From: Actinoplanes italicus
GTDB taxonomy: Bacteria > Actinomycetota > Actinomycetes > Mycobacteriales > Micromonosporaceae
DNA length: 64,000 bases
Assembly: GCF_003001815.1 (NCBI RefSeq)
Contig: NZ_PVMZ01000012.1
Span: forward strand, 62,001-126,000
Reading direction: 5' to 3'
Part shown: positions 50,720-58,964 of the stretch, piece after piece
How the letters are laid out: each line of letters starts with the position of its first letter
Position numbering within the stretch: position 1 is the first letter of the stretch
Made by a program: the position numbers and the translations under genes
The notes under the pieces: model-generated
What the model was told of the DNA's origin: nothing
Seen by the model: only the letters and a program-made list of their open reading frames with translations
The model's database searches: none

Positions 50720-51977
50720 TGTACCTGCCGAAAATGCGTCCGTGCAGCTCAGGCGGCATGCTCGTATGCGTGGAGGATGCCGCCGAGGCGGTCGCGTCGA
50801 CGGATGTCGAGCCGGGTGAGCCGGTCGGGGTCGGTGATCGGGGTGGGTAGTGGGGCCAGCGGCCGGGCGTTGCCGAGACCCTGATGCGGGCGATGTCCGT
50901 TGTAGAAAGCCTCGTACTCGCGCAACGCGTGCAGCAGATGCCGCTGGTTGAGGATCAGTGTCCGGTCGAGGAGTTCGCGGCGGCAGGTCCGGACCCAGCG
51001 TTCCATGATCGCGTTCATCCGGGGCATCCGGACGCCGGTGTGCACCACGGTGATGCCGGCGTCGGCCAGGATCGTGTCGAACAGGGCCGGGTACTTGCCG
51101 TCCCGGTCGCGGATCAGGTACTTGACCTGGCAGCCGGCGTCTTCGACGTCCATGACCAGATTGCGAGCAGCTTGGGTCACCCAGGATGCGGTCGGGTGCG
51201 CGGTCGCGCCGAGAATCCGGATGCGGCGGCTGGCATGGTCGATGACCGCGAGGATGTACAGGCGGGTGCCGGTCAGGGTGATCGTGTCGAGGAAGTCGAC
51301 GGCCAGGATCGCCCCGGCCTGTGCCCGCAGGAACTGTGCCCAGGTCGTGGTCGTGCGGTCCGGGGCCGGGTCGATGCCCGCCGCTCGCATGATCTCCCAG
51401 ACCGTGGATGCGGCGACCTTCACGCCGAGGGTGAGCAGTTCGCCGTGCACACGCCGGTATCCCCAAGACGGGTTCTCCGCCACCAGGCGCAGCACCAGTG
51501 CACGGATCGACCGGACAGTGGGCGGGCGTCCACGCCGTCGGGGCCGGGACATGGCCGCGTGGCGGCGGGCCTGCAGATCGCGATGCCAGCGCAACACCGT
51601 GTCTGGGCGCACCAGCAGCCGCAGGTTCTTCAAGGCCGGCCTGGACAGCGGGCTGAGCAGCGCGGCCAGCCACGCCCGGTCGGCCGGCTCGAACCGGACC
51701 CGCTGCCCACCGAGCTGGCGCTGCACCACCGCGAGCTGATGCCGCAAGACGAGGATCTCGGTGTCCTTGTCGCGGTCACTGCCCGGCAACAGCCGCAGCA
51801 ACGCGAACGCGTTCGTGATACCCAGGTACGCCAAGCGCAGCAGCATGAGTCAGCATCCTCGCGCAGTCACCAACGACGAGGATTCAGGGGACACCGACAC
51901 CAGAACAGCCATGATCACCACGCCTGCCAGAACGCACTCTGACCAGCGCGGATGTATTTTCGGCAGGTACAACGTCG
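50714..51977 (-). mobile_element. Intact single-ORF IS (IS481/IS3-like)
   Basis: About 1.26 kb. The ends carry inverted repeats, 29 of 32 positions identical (50714-50745, 51946-51977), opening CGACGTTGTACCTGCCGAAA. If the TG..CA ends at 50720 and 51971 are the true borders, an ACGT duplication flanks it; ACGT is self-complementary so this is not decisive. One transposase gene fills it. Confidence 0.82.
50749..51846 (-). CDS. IS transposase, DDE integrase-core type
   Basis: 365 residues. N-terminal HTH region (DKDTEILVLRHQLAVVQRQL, WGYRRVHGELLTLGVKVAAS) and an rve-type catalytic core: first Asp in ILAVDFLDTI, second in IRDRDGKYPALFD region, Glu in NAIMERWVRTCRRELLDR, then HRPHQGLGN. Complete and uninterrupted, so probably active. 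Family is IS481 or IS3-like; not fixed. Confidence 0.88.
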   Translation of the reverse strand: MLLRLAYLGITNAFALLRLLPGSDRDKDTEILVLRHQLAVVQRQLGGQRVRFEPADRAWLAALLSPLSRPALKNLRLLVRPDTVLRWHRDLQARRHAAMSRPRRRGRPPTVRSIRALVLRLVAENPSWGYRRVHGELLTLGVKVAASTVWEIMRAAGIDPAPDRTTTTWAQFLRAQAGAILAVDFLDTITLTGTRLYILAVIDHASRRIRILGATAHPTASWVTQAARNLVMDVEDAGCQVKYLIRDRDGKYPALFDTILADAGITVVHTGVRMPRMNAIMERWVRTCRRELLDRTLILNQRHLLHALREYEAFYNGHRPHQGLGNARPLAPLPTPITDPDRLTRLDIRRRDRLGGILHAYEHAA

Positions 51978-52198
51978 ACTGGGAGGAGGAGCTGCTCCTG
52001 GAGGTGAGACACAATCCGGAGGTCGGTGAAAGATTGGTGAGAGTTCCGCAAACCGATCCGAGATGGCCGGCCGATAAAGGTTGGCAAAAGATGGCTCAGA
52101 CGATTGATAACGTGGAAATCCATTACCAATACCAGACGACAACAGGCGCAGTTGACGACCTCAAGGTGAAGGACTGGGTTCCGGGAGCGACCGACTGA
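51977..52198 (+). pseudogene. 3' tail of a polymorphic toxin, beheaded by the IS
   Basis: 73 residues in frame from the IS end: RHNPEVGERLVRVPQTDPRW, then GWQKMAQTIDNVEIHYQYQT and TGAVDDLKVKD. A DPRWPxxxGWQKM...EIHYxYNxxTGAVDDxK tail is a recurrent C terminus of RHS/CdiA-type polymorphic toxins. The upstream toxin and carrier are gone. The stop overlaps the next ATG (TGATG), as toxin-immunity pairs do. Lower GC than the surroundings. Confidence 0.6.
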
Positions 52199-52680
52199 TG
52201 GTTATGCGTGTAATCTGTGTTGGAAATCGTGGCAGTGACTTGCCGGAATCAGTCCTGAGTCGAAGCGGGAACTTCAAGTCAACTAATTTTCAGTTAACGG
52301 TCGACGGCGCCTACGTGGTTTACGCAATGGCGATCAGCCGAGGAAATCTCATGCTCCTTGTCTTGAACGACGGTGTTCGGCCGATCTGGGCTCACGTTGA
52401 ACTGTTCGATTTTACCGATGCCAAAATCCCTTCTGGCTGGAGCTTTGTTAATCGAGACGAAGGAATATTTGGAATTAGTGCACTGTGGGGGTACCGCAGC
52501 ATGATTGAAAACCCTTCGCACAATGATGACTTGATGGAGCGTGAGCGTAGCGCATGGGGGGACTTCCTGGCAGACAATGGAGGGGCTTTTGAGGAAGGGC
52601 CGGATCAGGAGAAGATCCGGACGCTGAGCAAGGCATACAACTTTGGTCGTACCTTTTTAAAGCCTCCCAGTGCGGGATAG
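52198..52680 (+). CDS. Putative immunity protein, no recognised family
   Basis: 160 residues, start ATG 52198 with GGGAGCG upstream. No named domain recognised; acidic, soluble and cytosolic (VDGAYVVYAMAISRGNLMLL, DAKIPSGWSFVNRDEGIFGI). Third codon positions contain many A/T, unlike all neighbours. Placement directly behind a toxin tail with one-base overlap makes an immunity role the best guess. No membrane segment. Confidence 0.6.
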   Translation: MVMRVICVGNRGSDLPESVLSRSGNFKSTNFQLTVDGAYVVYAMAISRGNLMLLVLNDGVRPIWAHVELFDFTDAKIPSGWSFVNRDEGIFGISALWGYRSMIENPSHNDDLMERERSAWGDFLADNGGAFEEGPDQEKIRTLSKAYNFGRTFLKPPSAG

Positions 52681-52804
52681 TGTGCCGGCTGATATTTTGC
52701 GTTTACCCAAATTATTCGGGATCTGTATTGGTAACGGAAGGGATGCCGACCTCCTACGGGAAGCTGACCCACCGTCTGAACCCGCCTCCCGGAAACGCTA
52801 CCCG

Positions 52805-53250
52805 GGAGCCCTATTCAGAACGTCGTCAGGCGATGCTTGCCGGAGAACAGGTCCGTACGGTCAGCGCGTTCGCCGGTCGGCGCGACGAACCCGTCGGAAC
52901 CCCCGCGAGACCGTCGACTGTGAACACCCGAACAACTCACCCGCAACGTCCTGCACGTTGTCGTGCCGCAGCAGGAACAAGGTCAGCACCACCGCCCGAT
53001 GCAGATCCAGAACCTTGCGACGGCCGTTCCTCGGCTGCCAGTCACCCACAAGGGTGGACACCGTAAGAATCAGCGCCGCGAGTTGGTCCGGGCGCATCCC
53101 GGTCATACGCTCACTACGCGGCGGCCGTCCACCGAGGTACTCCTGAGTCCACACAACCCAGGCGAACCCTCACCGGACGGCCGCCGTTACGCATCGTCAC
53201 CCGGACGCGGGACCACGAGGAAACGGCCACCGCGTTCTGAATAGGGCTCC
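52805..53250. mobile_element. Internally deleted IS (446 bp) with 18-bp perfect ends
   Basis: GGAGCCCTATTCAGAACG (52805-52822) and its perfect inverse (53233-53250) bound a 446-bp segment holding only the N-terminal part of a transposase. It is MITE-like and could be moved in trans by a full copy elsewhere. Confidence 0.75.
52861..53154 (-). pseudogene. Transposase N-terminal fragment (HTH_Tnp_4-like)
   Basis: 97 residues: HRAVVLTLFLLRHDNVQDVA followed by ELFGCSQSTVSRGFRRVRR, the helix-turn-helix that opens IS5-group DDE transposases. The catalytic part is missing. Confidence 0.75.
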
Positions 53251-53531
53251 AGGTCTCGTGTGCCAGGGGAGCAGCACGGCTCCTGCCAACGAGTACGTTC
53301 GAGCAGCTCAACGACCATTCGCATCGGCTATGGGGAGCACCACGACGATGAAATCGGTGTCCCCGGCAGGGGCCACGCCGGGCTGCTCCCCGAAATCGAC
53401 GATCGGCAGGGAGCAAACGGGGTGGCCACGGGCGGCACCGAACCGTGCTGAACAGCGTCCAGCAGCGCCGGTCAACCGCGTCTCACCAGCGCCGATTTGC
53501 ATATCGCCTGGTCAGTGGCTTGATCGGGTTA

Positions 53532-53576
53532 CGTTCACACCGGAGAGGTCACTGGTTCGATCCCAGTATCGCCCAC
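53532..53576. repeat. Attachment-site copy, right end (attR-like)
   Basis: Identical 45-bp copy of the tRNA-Val 3' half. It lacks the 5' half, so it is not a tRNA gene. Confidence 0.85.
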
Positions 53577-53595
53577 CAGTATTGCTAGCTGCGAA

Positions 53596-53632
53596 GACGC
53601 TCGGCCTTGTGACCCACGAGGCCGGGCGTTTT
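53596..53632 (+). terminator. Second, diverged terminator after the attR copy
   Basis: Stem ACGCTCGGCCT/AGGCCGGGCGT with TTTT. It and the flanking CTAGCTGCGAA..GGGAGCA..GGGAGCAG words mirror the sequence after the tRNA (50100-50185) at diverged identity, as if from the end of a second related element. Confidence 0.6.
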
Positions 53633-53761
53633 GTCATGCTTGTGGGAGCAGATCGGGAGCAGCGCCTCGACTCCTGAGGAGGCCTCTTCCGAGAAGCGCG
53701 CTGGTTCGGGATGTCAAGCAGGGCTCGGCAGCGCTGCAGGAGTCTCAATGTCGTCGTGCGG

Positions 53762-54175
53762 CGGGGTGGTGCGGCCTGGCATTACGACGACAACGAGGTG
53801 GTCAAGGCCAAGCACCGCACCTATGGCCAGTTCCGCGGCTACAAGACAGTGCGGACCTTCACCGGTGACGGCGCCAACGACCCGCGTACCCAGTCGGACA
53901 CCAGCTTCCACCGCGGCATGTCGAAGAACAACGACACCGTCGTTCAGGTGACCGACTCCCTCAACGGCGAACACGAAGACCACGACGAGCTCGCCGGCCG
54001 GACGCTGGAGACCATCACCTACCAGGGCGAGAACGGCCCGGCGGACAGCTCGGCGATCACCGCCTACTGGATCTCGGCCGCGACAGCGACCCGCGCCCGC
54101 AGCGGGCTGACAGCCATGACCGCCAACCGGATCGCCCCGGCGCTGACGGTCAGCAAGAGGGTCACCAGCAGCGGT
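53762..54175 (+). pseudogene. RHS/YD-repeat protein fragment
   Basis: About 138 residues: YDDNEVVKAKHRTYGQFRGY, DGANDPRTQSDTSFHRGMSK, then DELAGRTLETITYQGENGPA and YWISAATATRARSGLTAMTA. These are typical of internal segments of actinobacterial RHS/teneurin-like proteins. There is no N terminus, signal or toxin domain, and the frame leaves RHS homology after TSSG. A remnant of a carrier that may once have borne the toxin tail at 51977. Confidence 0.78.
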
Positions 54176-54522
54176 AGCCCTGCTCGGCCTGGGCGGCGCA
54201 AGCTGCCTCGGCGAGTCATGGCGGTTGCTGACCGGACGGCCCGCACCGACCGCGGGGTAACGGCGGAACCCGGGTCACCGCCGAGCCCGTCTCCGCTTCG
54301 ACGGCCAGCCAGGGGATCCTTGTCGGCTGCGATCGGCCTGGTCGTCCTGGCGCACGCGGGCATCGTGAGGCTCCTGTCCACGGCCCGACCGGGACGCGTG
54401 CGCGGGGGCGGGGACGCGCCGTACGGGAGTCACCCGACGGGGCCCGGGTAGGAAGCTCACCCAGGGGTGCCAACGCACTAATCACTCCCGGGTCCCGGGG
54501 CGATGGCCTCAGGTGCCGACGC
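54176..54522. other. 347-nt gap without recognisable gene
   Basis: Open frames exist on both strands but show no recognisable homology or start signals. Probably decayed DNA between the RHS fragment and the two-component genes. Confidence 0.5.
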
Positions 54523-55173
54523 TCAGGACAGCAGGCCGTGCTCGTGGGCGAACACCGCGATCTGCACCCGGTCGCGCAGCACCAGCTTGCGCAGGATCGC
54601 CCCGACGTGCGTCTTCACCGTCGACTCTCCCGCGAAGATCTCTGCGGCGATCTCTGCGTTCGACAGGCCGCGGGCCACTGCCCGGAAGACGACCCGTTCC
54701 TTGTCGGTCAGCGCGAGATACGCGTCCGGCACCGGCCTCGGAGCCGGGAACTGTCTGGTCAGCAGGGTCGTGAGGTCGGTGGGGGCGAGCACTGCGTTGC
54801 CCGTGTGGACGCTGCGGACCGCGTCGGTCAGCTGGGCCGGCGTGGTGTCCTTCAGCAGGAAGCCACTCGCGCCGTGCCGGATCGCGGTGGCTGCCCGGTC
54901 GTCGAGGTTGAACGTGGTGAGCACGAGCACCCGCACCGGCGGGGAGGGCGCGGCGGCGTAGATCTGCCGGGTCGCTTCGACGCCGTCCATCACCGGCATG
55001 CGCAGGTCCATGAGTACGACGTCCGGCCGTAACTCCTTCACCAGGCGTACCGCGTCCGCGCCGTTACCCGCCTCGCCGACCACGGTGATTCCCGGCTGGG
55101 CGTCGAGGATGACCGCGACACCGGCGCGGAACAGCTCCTGGTCGTCGACGACCAGCACGGTGATGTCGCTCAT
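54523..55173 (-). CDS. Response regulator, NarL/FixJ family
   Basis: 216 residues. Receiver with VVDDQ pocket, phospho-acceptor D56 in VLMDLRMPV and switch lysine in GFLLKD; LuxR HTH near the C terminus (LTDKERVVFRAVARGLSNAE and STVKTHVGAILRKL). The start overlaps the kinase stop as ATGA, so it is expressed with it. Confidence 0.93.
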   Translation of the reverse strand: MSDITVLVVDDQELFRAGVAVILDAQPGITVVGEAGNGADAVRLVKELRPDVVLMDLRMPVMDGVEATRQIYAAAPSPPVRVLVLTTFNLDDRAATAIRHGASGFLLKDTTPAQLTDAVRSVHTGNAVLAPTDLTTLLTRQFPAPRPVPDAYLALTDKERVVFRAVARGLSNAEIAAEIFAGESTVKTHVGAILRKLVLRDRVQIAVFAHEHGLLS

Positions 55174-56339
55174 GACAGCGGGATCCTCGCGGTCGCGACG
55201 AAAACTTTGCCCCGCACCCCGGTGGACAGGGTGCCGCCGATGGTGGCGAGCCTCTCGCGCATGCCGTCCAGCCCCGACCCCGACCCGGGTGACGACAGCC
55301 GGTCACCGGGGGCCGGCTCGATGCCGTTGCGGACCTCGATCTGCAGGGCGTCGGAGGACCAGGTCCGGCGTACCGTCAAAGCCCCTCCTCGCAGACCGTG
55401 CCGGATCGCGTTGGTCAGCATCTCCTGAAGCACTCGGTAGGCAGCGGCCCGCTGCGGCTCGGGCAGCGCCCGGGGCGTGCCGTCGTGCCCGGTCACCACC
55501 TCATGGCCGCCGGCGCGCAGGTTGTCGATCAGGTTGTCCAGGTCGTCGGTGGTGTCGCCGGTCGCGGTCAGGACCTCCCGCACGTCGTGCAGCGAGGCCC
55601 GGGCCGACATCGCGATCGTAGCGAGCGCCGATTTGAGCGCGGTGGGGTCGTCGTCCGGCAGATATCGTCCGGACTCGGCCTGCGCCAGGATCACGGCCAG
55701 GGAGTGGCCGACGACGTCGTGCACGTCGCGGGCCAGGCGGGTCTGGGCCTCCCGCACCCGGGCGATCTCCTCGGCCCGCAAGCGTTCCCGGGATGCCCGG
55801 TCCAGGTCGATACGGGCCCGGCGGGAGATCCGCAGGGTGAGCCCGCCCAGCCAGGGCATGGCGAGCAGCGCACCGAACACCACGCCGGCGCCGATCCGCC
55901 AGCCGAGCCCGAGCTGGTCGACGGTGGCCACGAACAGGTCCTGGGAGGCGTACGGCGGGTCGATCCAGATCAGGTCGTTGCCGATCAGCACGACCGCGAC
56001 CACCGGCCCGGCGACGAACGAGGAGGCGCTCGCCCACAGGACGGCCCGGTCACCCCAGCGGGCCAGCCCGAACGCGATGACCGCCCACGCCGCCTGAGTG
56101 AGCAGGAACGGCGTCGCCGTGGCCGCCTGGCCGATCGCGGTCATCCAGACCAGCCCCAGCGAGACCGGGGGGACCCGCCGGACCAGGCCGACGGCCAGGG
56201 CGGTGCCGAGCACGACCAGGGTGAACAGCAGGGCGCGGTCGGACTCGCGAATGTTGTACTGCAGTGCGAGCTCGAGGCCCCCGGAGAGCAGCACGCCGAG
56301 TGCCGCAGCGGCGCACAACAGCGTACTGCGATCTTTCAC
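55170..56339 (-). CDS. Sensor histidine kinase, NarL/DesK class
   Basis: 389 residues from GTG 56339. Five or six membrane helices cover 1-170, then a HisKA_3 helix with H207 in ARDVHDVVGHS and an HATPase domain (LQEMLTNAIRHG, GSGLDGMRERLATIGG). A -10-like TAGGGT lies exactly 7 nt upstream of this GTG, so the ATG at 56348, inside that hexamer, is unlikely. Partner of the regulator above. Signal unknown. Confidence 0.9.
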   Translation of the reverse strand: MKDRSTLLCAAAALGVLLSGGLELALQYNIRESDRALLFTLVVLGTALAVGLVRRVPPVSLGLVWMTAIGQAATATPFLLTQAAWAVIAFGLARWGDRAVLWASASSFVAGPVVAVVLIGNDLIWIDPPYASQDLFVATVDQLGLGWRIGAGVVFGALLAMPWLGGLTLRISRRARIDLDRASRERLRAEEIARVREAQTRLARDVHDVVGHSLAVILAQAESGRYLPDDDPTALKSALATIAMSARASLHDVREVLTATGDTTDDLDNLIDNLRAGGHEVVTGHDGTPRALPEPQRAAAYRVLQEMLTNAIRHGLRGGALTVRRTWSSDALQIEVRNGIEPAPGDRLSSPGSGSGLDGMRERLATIGGTLSTGVRGKVFVATARIPLS

Positions 56340-56346
56340 GCCGCCC

Positions 56347-56352
56347 ACCCTA
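56347..56352 (-). promoter_or_regulatory. -10-like TAGGGT, leaderless start for the second kinase
   Basis: On the reverse strand TAGGGT, 7 nt, then GTG 56339. Same spacing as at 3988, 15572 and 24200. Confidence 0.5.
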
Positions 56353-56515
56353 GGCCGCGCGTTCGCCGGTCGGCCCGTCGAAGGTCACGCCATCGATGAT
56401 CGTGGGCCGGGCGTGGTGGCGCGTCGCCCTCAGGTACCGATCGTGTCGTGCCGCCGATACCTGGGTACCGGCGGCTCCGACTCGAGATGGATCCGCCACC
56501 GGCCTGATCGTCGCC

Positions 56516-57181
56516 ATGCTGGCCGACATGAACGGCATGAGTGGCATCTTTCTGGAGTTCTCCGCGGCGACCGTGGGGGTCGTGGTGGCGGCGGTGCTGG
56601 TGACAGGCTGGGTGCTGGTGCTGTGGCGGCGTCGCGATCTCACGGCGCGACGGCTGCTGCTCGCCGGTGTGACGAGTTGCTACCTGGCCGGGGTCGCCAT
56701 GGTCACCGTGCCGCTGCAGGTCCGCACCGGCGACTTCGGCAACCTGATCCCCTGGTACGAGAGGGCGCATCTGGTACCCCTGGCCGGCCTCGACACCACC
56801 ACGGTCGTGCTGAACATCGTGATGACCGTCCCGGCGGGCGTGCTACTGCCGCTGCTGGTCGAAGTGCGCGGCGTAGGGCAGGTCGCACGGACCGGTCTGG
56901 CACTGAGCGCCGTGATCGAGTCGATGCAGTTCGTCACCGACGTCCTGATCAGCGGCGGGCGGACGGCGGACGTGAACGATCTGGCCGCGAACACGCTGGG
57001 CGCGGTGCTGGGCTACCTCCTCTACCGCGCGCTGACCCGTGTTCCCGTGATCGCCTGCCTCGCCGCGGGAGGGCGGCCGGGGACACCGGCCCCGTCCCGG
57101 ACGACCACGTCACGAGACGCCGAGTCCTCCATCGTGCCGGATCGGCACCGTTCAGGCGCCGCGACGGCTCCTGGTCTTTGA
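56516..57181 (+). CDS. VanZ-like family membrane protein
   Basis: About 221 residues with four or five helices. VanZ-like features: FGNLIPWYERAHLVPLAGLD, VLNIVMTVPAGVLLPLLVEV, IESMQFVTDVLISGGRTADV and NDLAANTLGAVLGYLLYRAL. The family includes the teicoplanin-tolerance protein VanZ, but most members have unknown roles. A C-terminal polar extension of ~45 residues is not part of the family. ATG 56516 is chosen as the start nearest the first helix. Confidence 0.8.
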   Translation: MLADMNGMSGIFLEFSAATVGVVVAAVLVTGWVLVLWRRRDLTARRLLLAGVTSCYLAGVAMVTVPLQVRTGDFGNLIPWYERAHLVPLAGLDTTTVVLNIVMTVPAGVLLPLLVEVRGVGQVARTGLALSAVIESMQFVTDVLISGGRTADVNDLAANTLGAVLGYLLYRALTRVPVIACLAAGGRPGTPAPSRTTTSRDAESSIVPDRHRSGAATAPGL

Positions 57182-57269
57182 AGACGTCGATGGTCGGCTC
57201 TCGGGCTCCACCGGCCGGGTTGAGGTGAAGTCCTGGCCGGTTTCGTCACCGCAAGATCCACGTCCGATC

Positions 57270-57596
57270 ATGTCGCCGGTCGTGGATTACTACGGGAGCT
57301 TCCAGCGCACGGCGATCGACGAGGAGAACCTCTTAGCCCGGCAGCCGGACGTCGTCACGGGCCTCGGCCCGGAACAACTGACCCGGCAGTTGGAGGAGGA
57401 GTTGCAGCGGGTCCGGCGGGAGTGGATCCCCTTGATGCAATTCCATGTCGGCAGTTTCTACCTCGGCCGTTTCCTGATCCGCGTCGACGACCTCACCGCC
57501 CTACAGTTCGACCGAGCCGCCTCCTGGACCGAGTTCACCGAACAACGGCCACCGGCCGCGAGGCGATGGTGCTGCGGCTGCTCGCCGACGGCCTGA
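57270..57596 (+). CDS. Hypothetical protein, possibly truncated
   Basis: 108 residues from ATG 57270 ([20 protein letters not shown]..., then [20 protein letters not shown] and [19 protein letters not shown]). GC-rich third positions indicate real coding up to about 57540. After that the LuxR-type frame of the following fragment takes over, so the last ~15 residues look like out-of-frame read-through. No family recognised and no ribosome site seen. Confidence 0.4.
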   Translation: MSPVVDYYGSFQRTAIDEENLLARQPDVVTGLGPEQLTRQLEEELQRVRREWIPLMQFHVGSFYLGRFLIRVDDLTALQFDRAASWTEFTEQRPPAARRWCCGCSPTA

Positions 57597-57745
57597 GCAA
57601 CGCCGAGATCGGCGCCCGGCTGTTCATCAGCGGGAGGACGGCAAGCGTCCACGTCACCAACGTCCTGCGCAAACTCGACGTCAAGAACCGTACGGAGGCG
57701 GCCGCCCTCGCCCAGCACGCCGGGCTTCCCCGGAAACGCGCCTGA
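57542..57745 (+). pseudogene. LuxR-type HTH fragment
   Basis: [40 protein letters not shown] and [20 protein letters not shown] form a complete LuxR DNA-binding domain without start codon in its own frame or any N-terminal part. Likely the end of a degraded LuxR regulator. Confidence 0.75.
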
Positions 57746-57764
57746 CGCTCGGCGGGGGCGGAGC

Positions 57765-57770
57765 TATCGT
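57765..57770 (+). promoter_or_regulatory. -10-like TATCGT, leaderless start for the LacI gene
   Basis: TATCGT with 6 nt to ATG 57777 and no ribosome site. Confidence 0.5.
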
Positions 57771-57776
57771 CGCTGC

Positions 57777-58739
57777 ATGACGGAGCAGCGACCCACACTC
57801 GCCGATGTGGCCCGGGTGGCCGGGGTCTCGCGGGCAGCGGCCTCACGGGCGATCAACGGGACCTATGGCGCGTCCGAGGCCGTCCGGCGTCGTGTCCGTG
57901 AGGTCGCCGCCGAGCTCGGGTTCGAGCCGCATGCCGTGGCCCGCGCGCTGGCGACCGGGCGCGGCAGTGCGGGCCGGCGGGAACGCATCGAGATCCTGAT
58001 CGTCGATCCGGATCCGGAGGCGATGAGCGCCAAACCGTTCTACGGGCGGGTGCTGAACGGCGCCATGCGCGCGCTGGGCGATCAGGACATCGCCTTGGAG
58101 GTACGCCGGGTGTCCGCTCTGCCGGTGGACGACACCGATCCGCCGTTCGGCCGGGTGCTGATCAATGTGCCCGGTGCGGCCGGAGCGGCGTACGCCCGCC
58201 GTGGCCGCACCGTCGCCCTCGGGCGGTCCGCTCCGGGTGTCGCCTTCGTCGCGCCCGACAACGACGACGGCGGGCGCCAGGCCGCCGTGCATCTGGTGGC
58301 CACCGGCCGTCGTCGTGTCGGCGCCGTGTTCGGGCCGGCGACGCCGTGCGCGAACGAGCGCAAGGCCGGGTTCCTGCGGGTGATGTCCGGTGCGGGCCGG
58401 GCGGTGGCCTCTGCCGACGGCGACTTCACGCGCGCCCGGGCCTACATGGCGACGCGGGAGCTGCTGGAGCGCGAGCCGGACCTGGATGCGGTGTTCGCGT
58501 CCTGTGACGTCACCGCCATGGGCGTGTTGCGGGCTCTGCGCGAGACGGGCCGCCGGGTGGCCGACGACGTCGCGGTCGTCGGCTTCGACGGCAGTGCCCT
58601 GGCCGAGGCGGCGGATCTGTCGTCGGTCTACATGCCGGTCGAGGACGAGGCGGAGTCCGCGATCCGTTGTCTGCTCGATCCGGCCCGGCCGGCACCGGCC
58701 CGGCTGCCGACCAGACTGGCGGTACGCGGATCCAGCTGA
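57777..58739 (+). CDS. LacI family transcriptional regulator
   Basis: 320 residues. LacI HTH LADVARVAGVSRAAASRAIN with hinge region, then a periplasmic-binding-like effector domain (PDNDDGGRQAAVHLVATGRR, VFASCDVTAMGVLRAL, VVGFDGSALAEAADLSSVYM). It should bind a sugar and a CG-centred palindrome. No sugar genes are adjacent, so its target is elsewhere. The palindrome at 12612 is a candidate only by operator type. Confidence 0.92.
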   Translation: MTEQRPTLADVARVAGVSRAAASRAINGTYGASEAVRRRVREVAAELGFEPHAVARALATGRGSAGRRERIEILIVDPDPEAMSAKPFYGRVLNGAMRALGDQDIALEVRRVSALPVDDTDPPFGRVLINVPGAAGAAYARRGRTVALGRSAPGVAFVAPDNDDGGRQAAVHLVATGRRRVGAVFGPATPCANERKAGFLRVMSGAGRAVASADGDFTRARAYMATRELLEREPDLDAVFASCDVTAMGVLRALRETGRRVADDVAVVGFDGSALAEAADLSSVYMPVEDEAESAIRCLLDPARPAPARLPTRLAVRGSS

Positions 58740-58964
58740 GACAACCGGACCGGCCTTGTCGCAGGGCAGGTCGCCCGTCGCCTTCGGGCCTCCTGTGGCG
58801 TCCCGATTCCCCCGTACAGATTTCGTAACCGGGCGGGGGCGACCTGTCCCCCTGCAACGTCGACAATGCTCGCCGATGGACCTTGTACGAAGCGTGGGAG
58901 ACTTGCCCGGGACCTTGTGGATTTCTTGAATCCGCTGGTCGGACGACAGGCGTACGGAGGTCAG

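Larger units (their letters stand above)
50050..53576. mobile_element. Decayed integrative element in tRNA-Val
   Basis: 3.5 kb bounded by 45-bp direct repeats of the tRNA 3' half. Contents: terminator, integrase C-terminal remnant, an intact IS, a polymorphic-toxin tail with immunity-like gene and a deleted IS. No replication or transfer genes and a truncated integrase, so it is fixed in place. AT-richer codons in 51.98-52.75 kb mark foreign origin. Confidence 0.8.

Noticed and set aside
52680-53066. Forward 128-codon frame after the immunity-like gene
   Set aside because: It crosses the deleted IS end, lacks coding bias and lies opposite the transposase HTH fragment.
53532-53576. Second tRNA-Val gene
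   Set aside because: Only the 3' half is present; no acceptor 5' strand or D-arm precedes it. It is an attachment-site copy.
53258-53677. Forward 139-codon frame spanning the attR copy
   Set aside because: Spans a structural repeat, no recognisable homology and poor codon bias.
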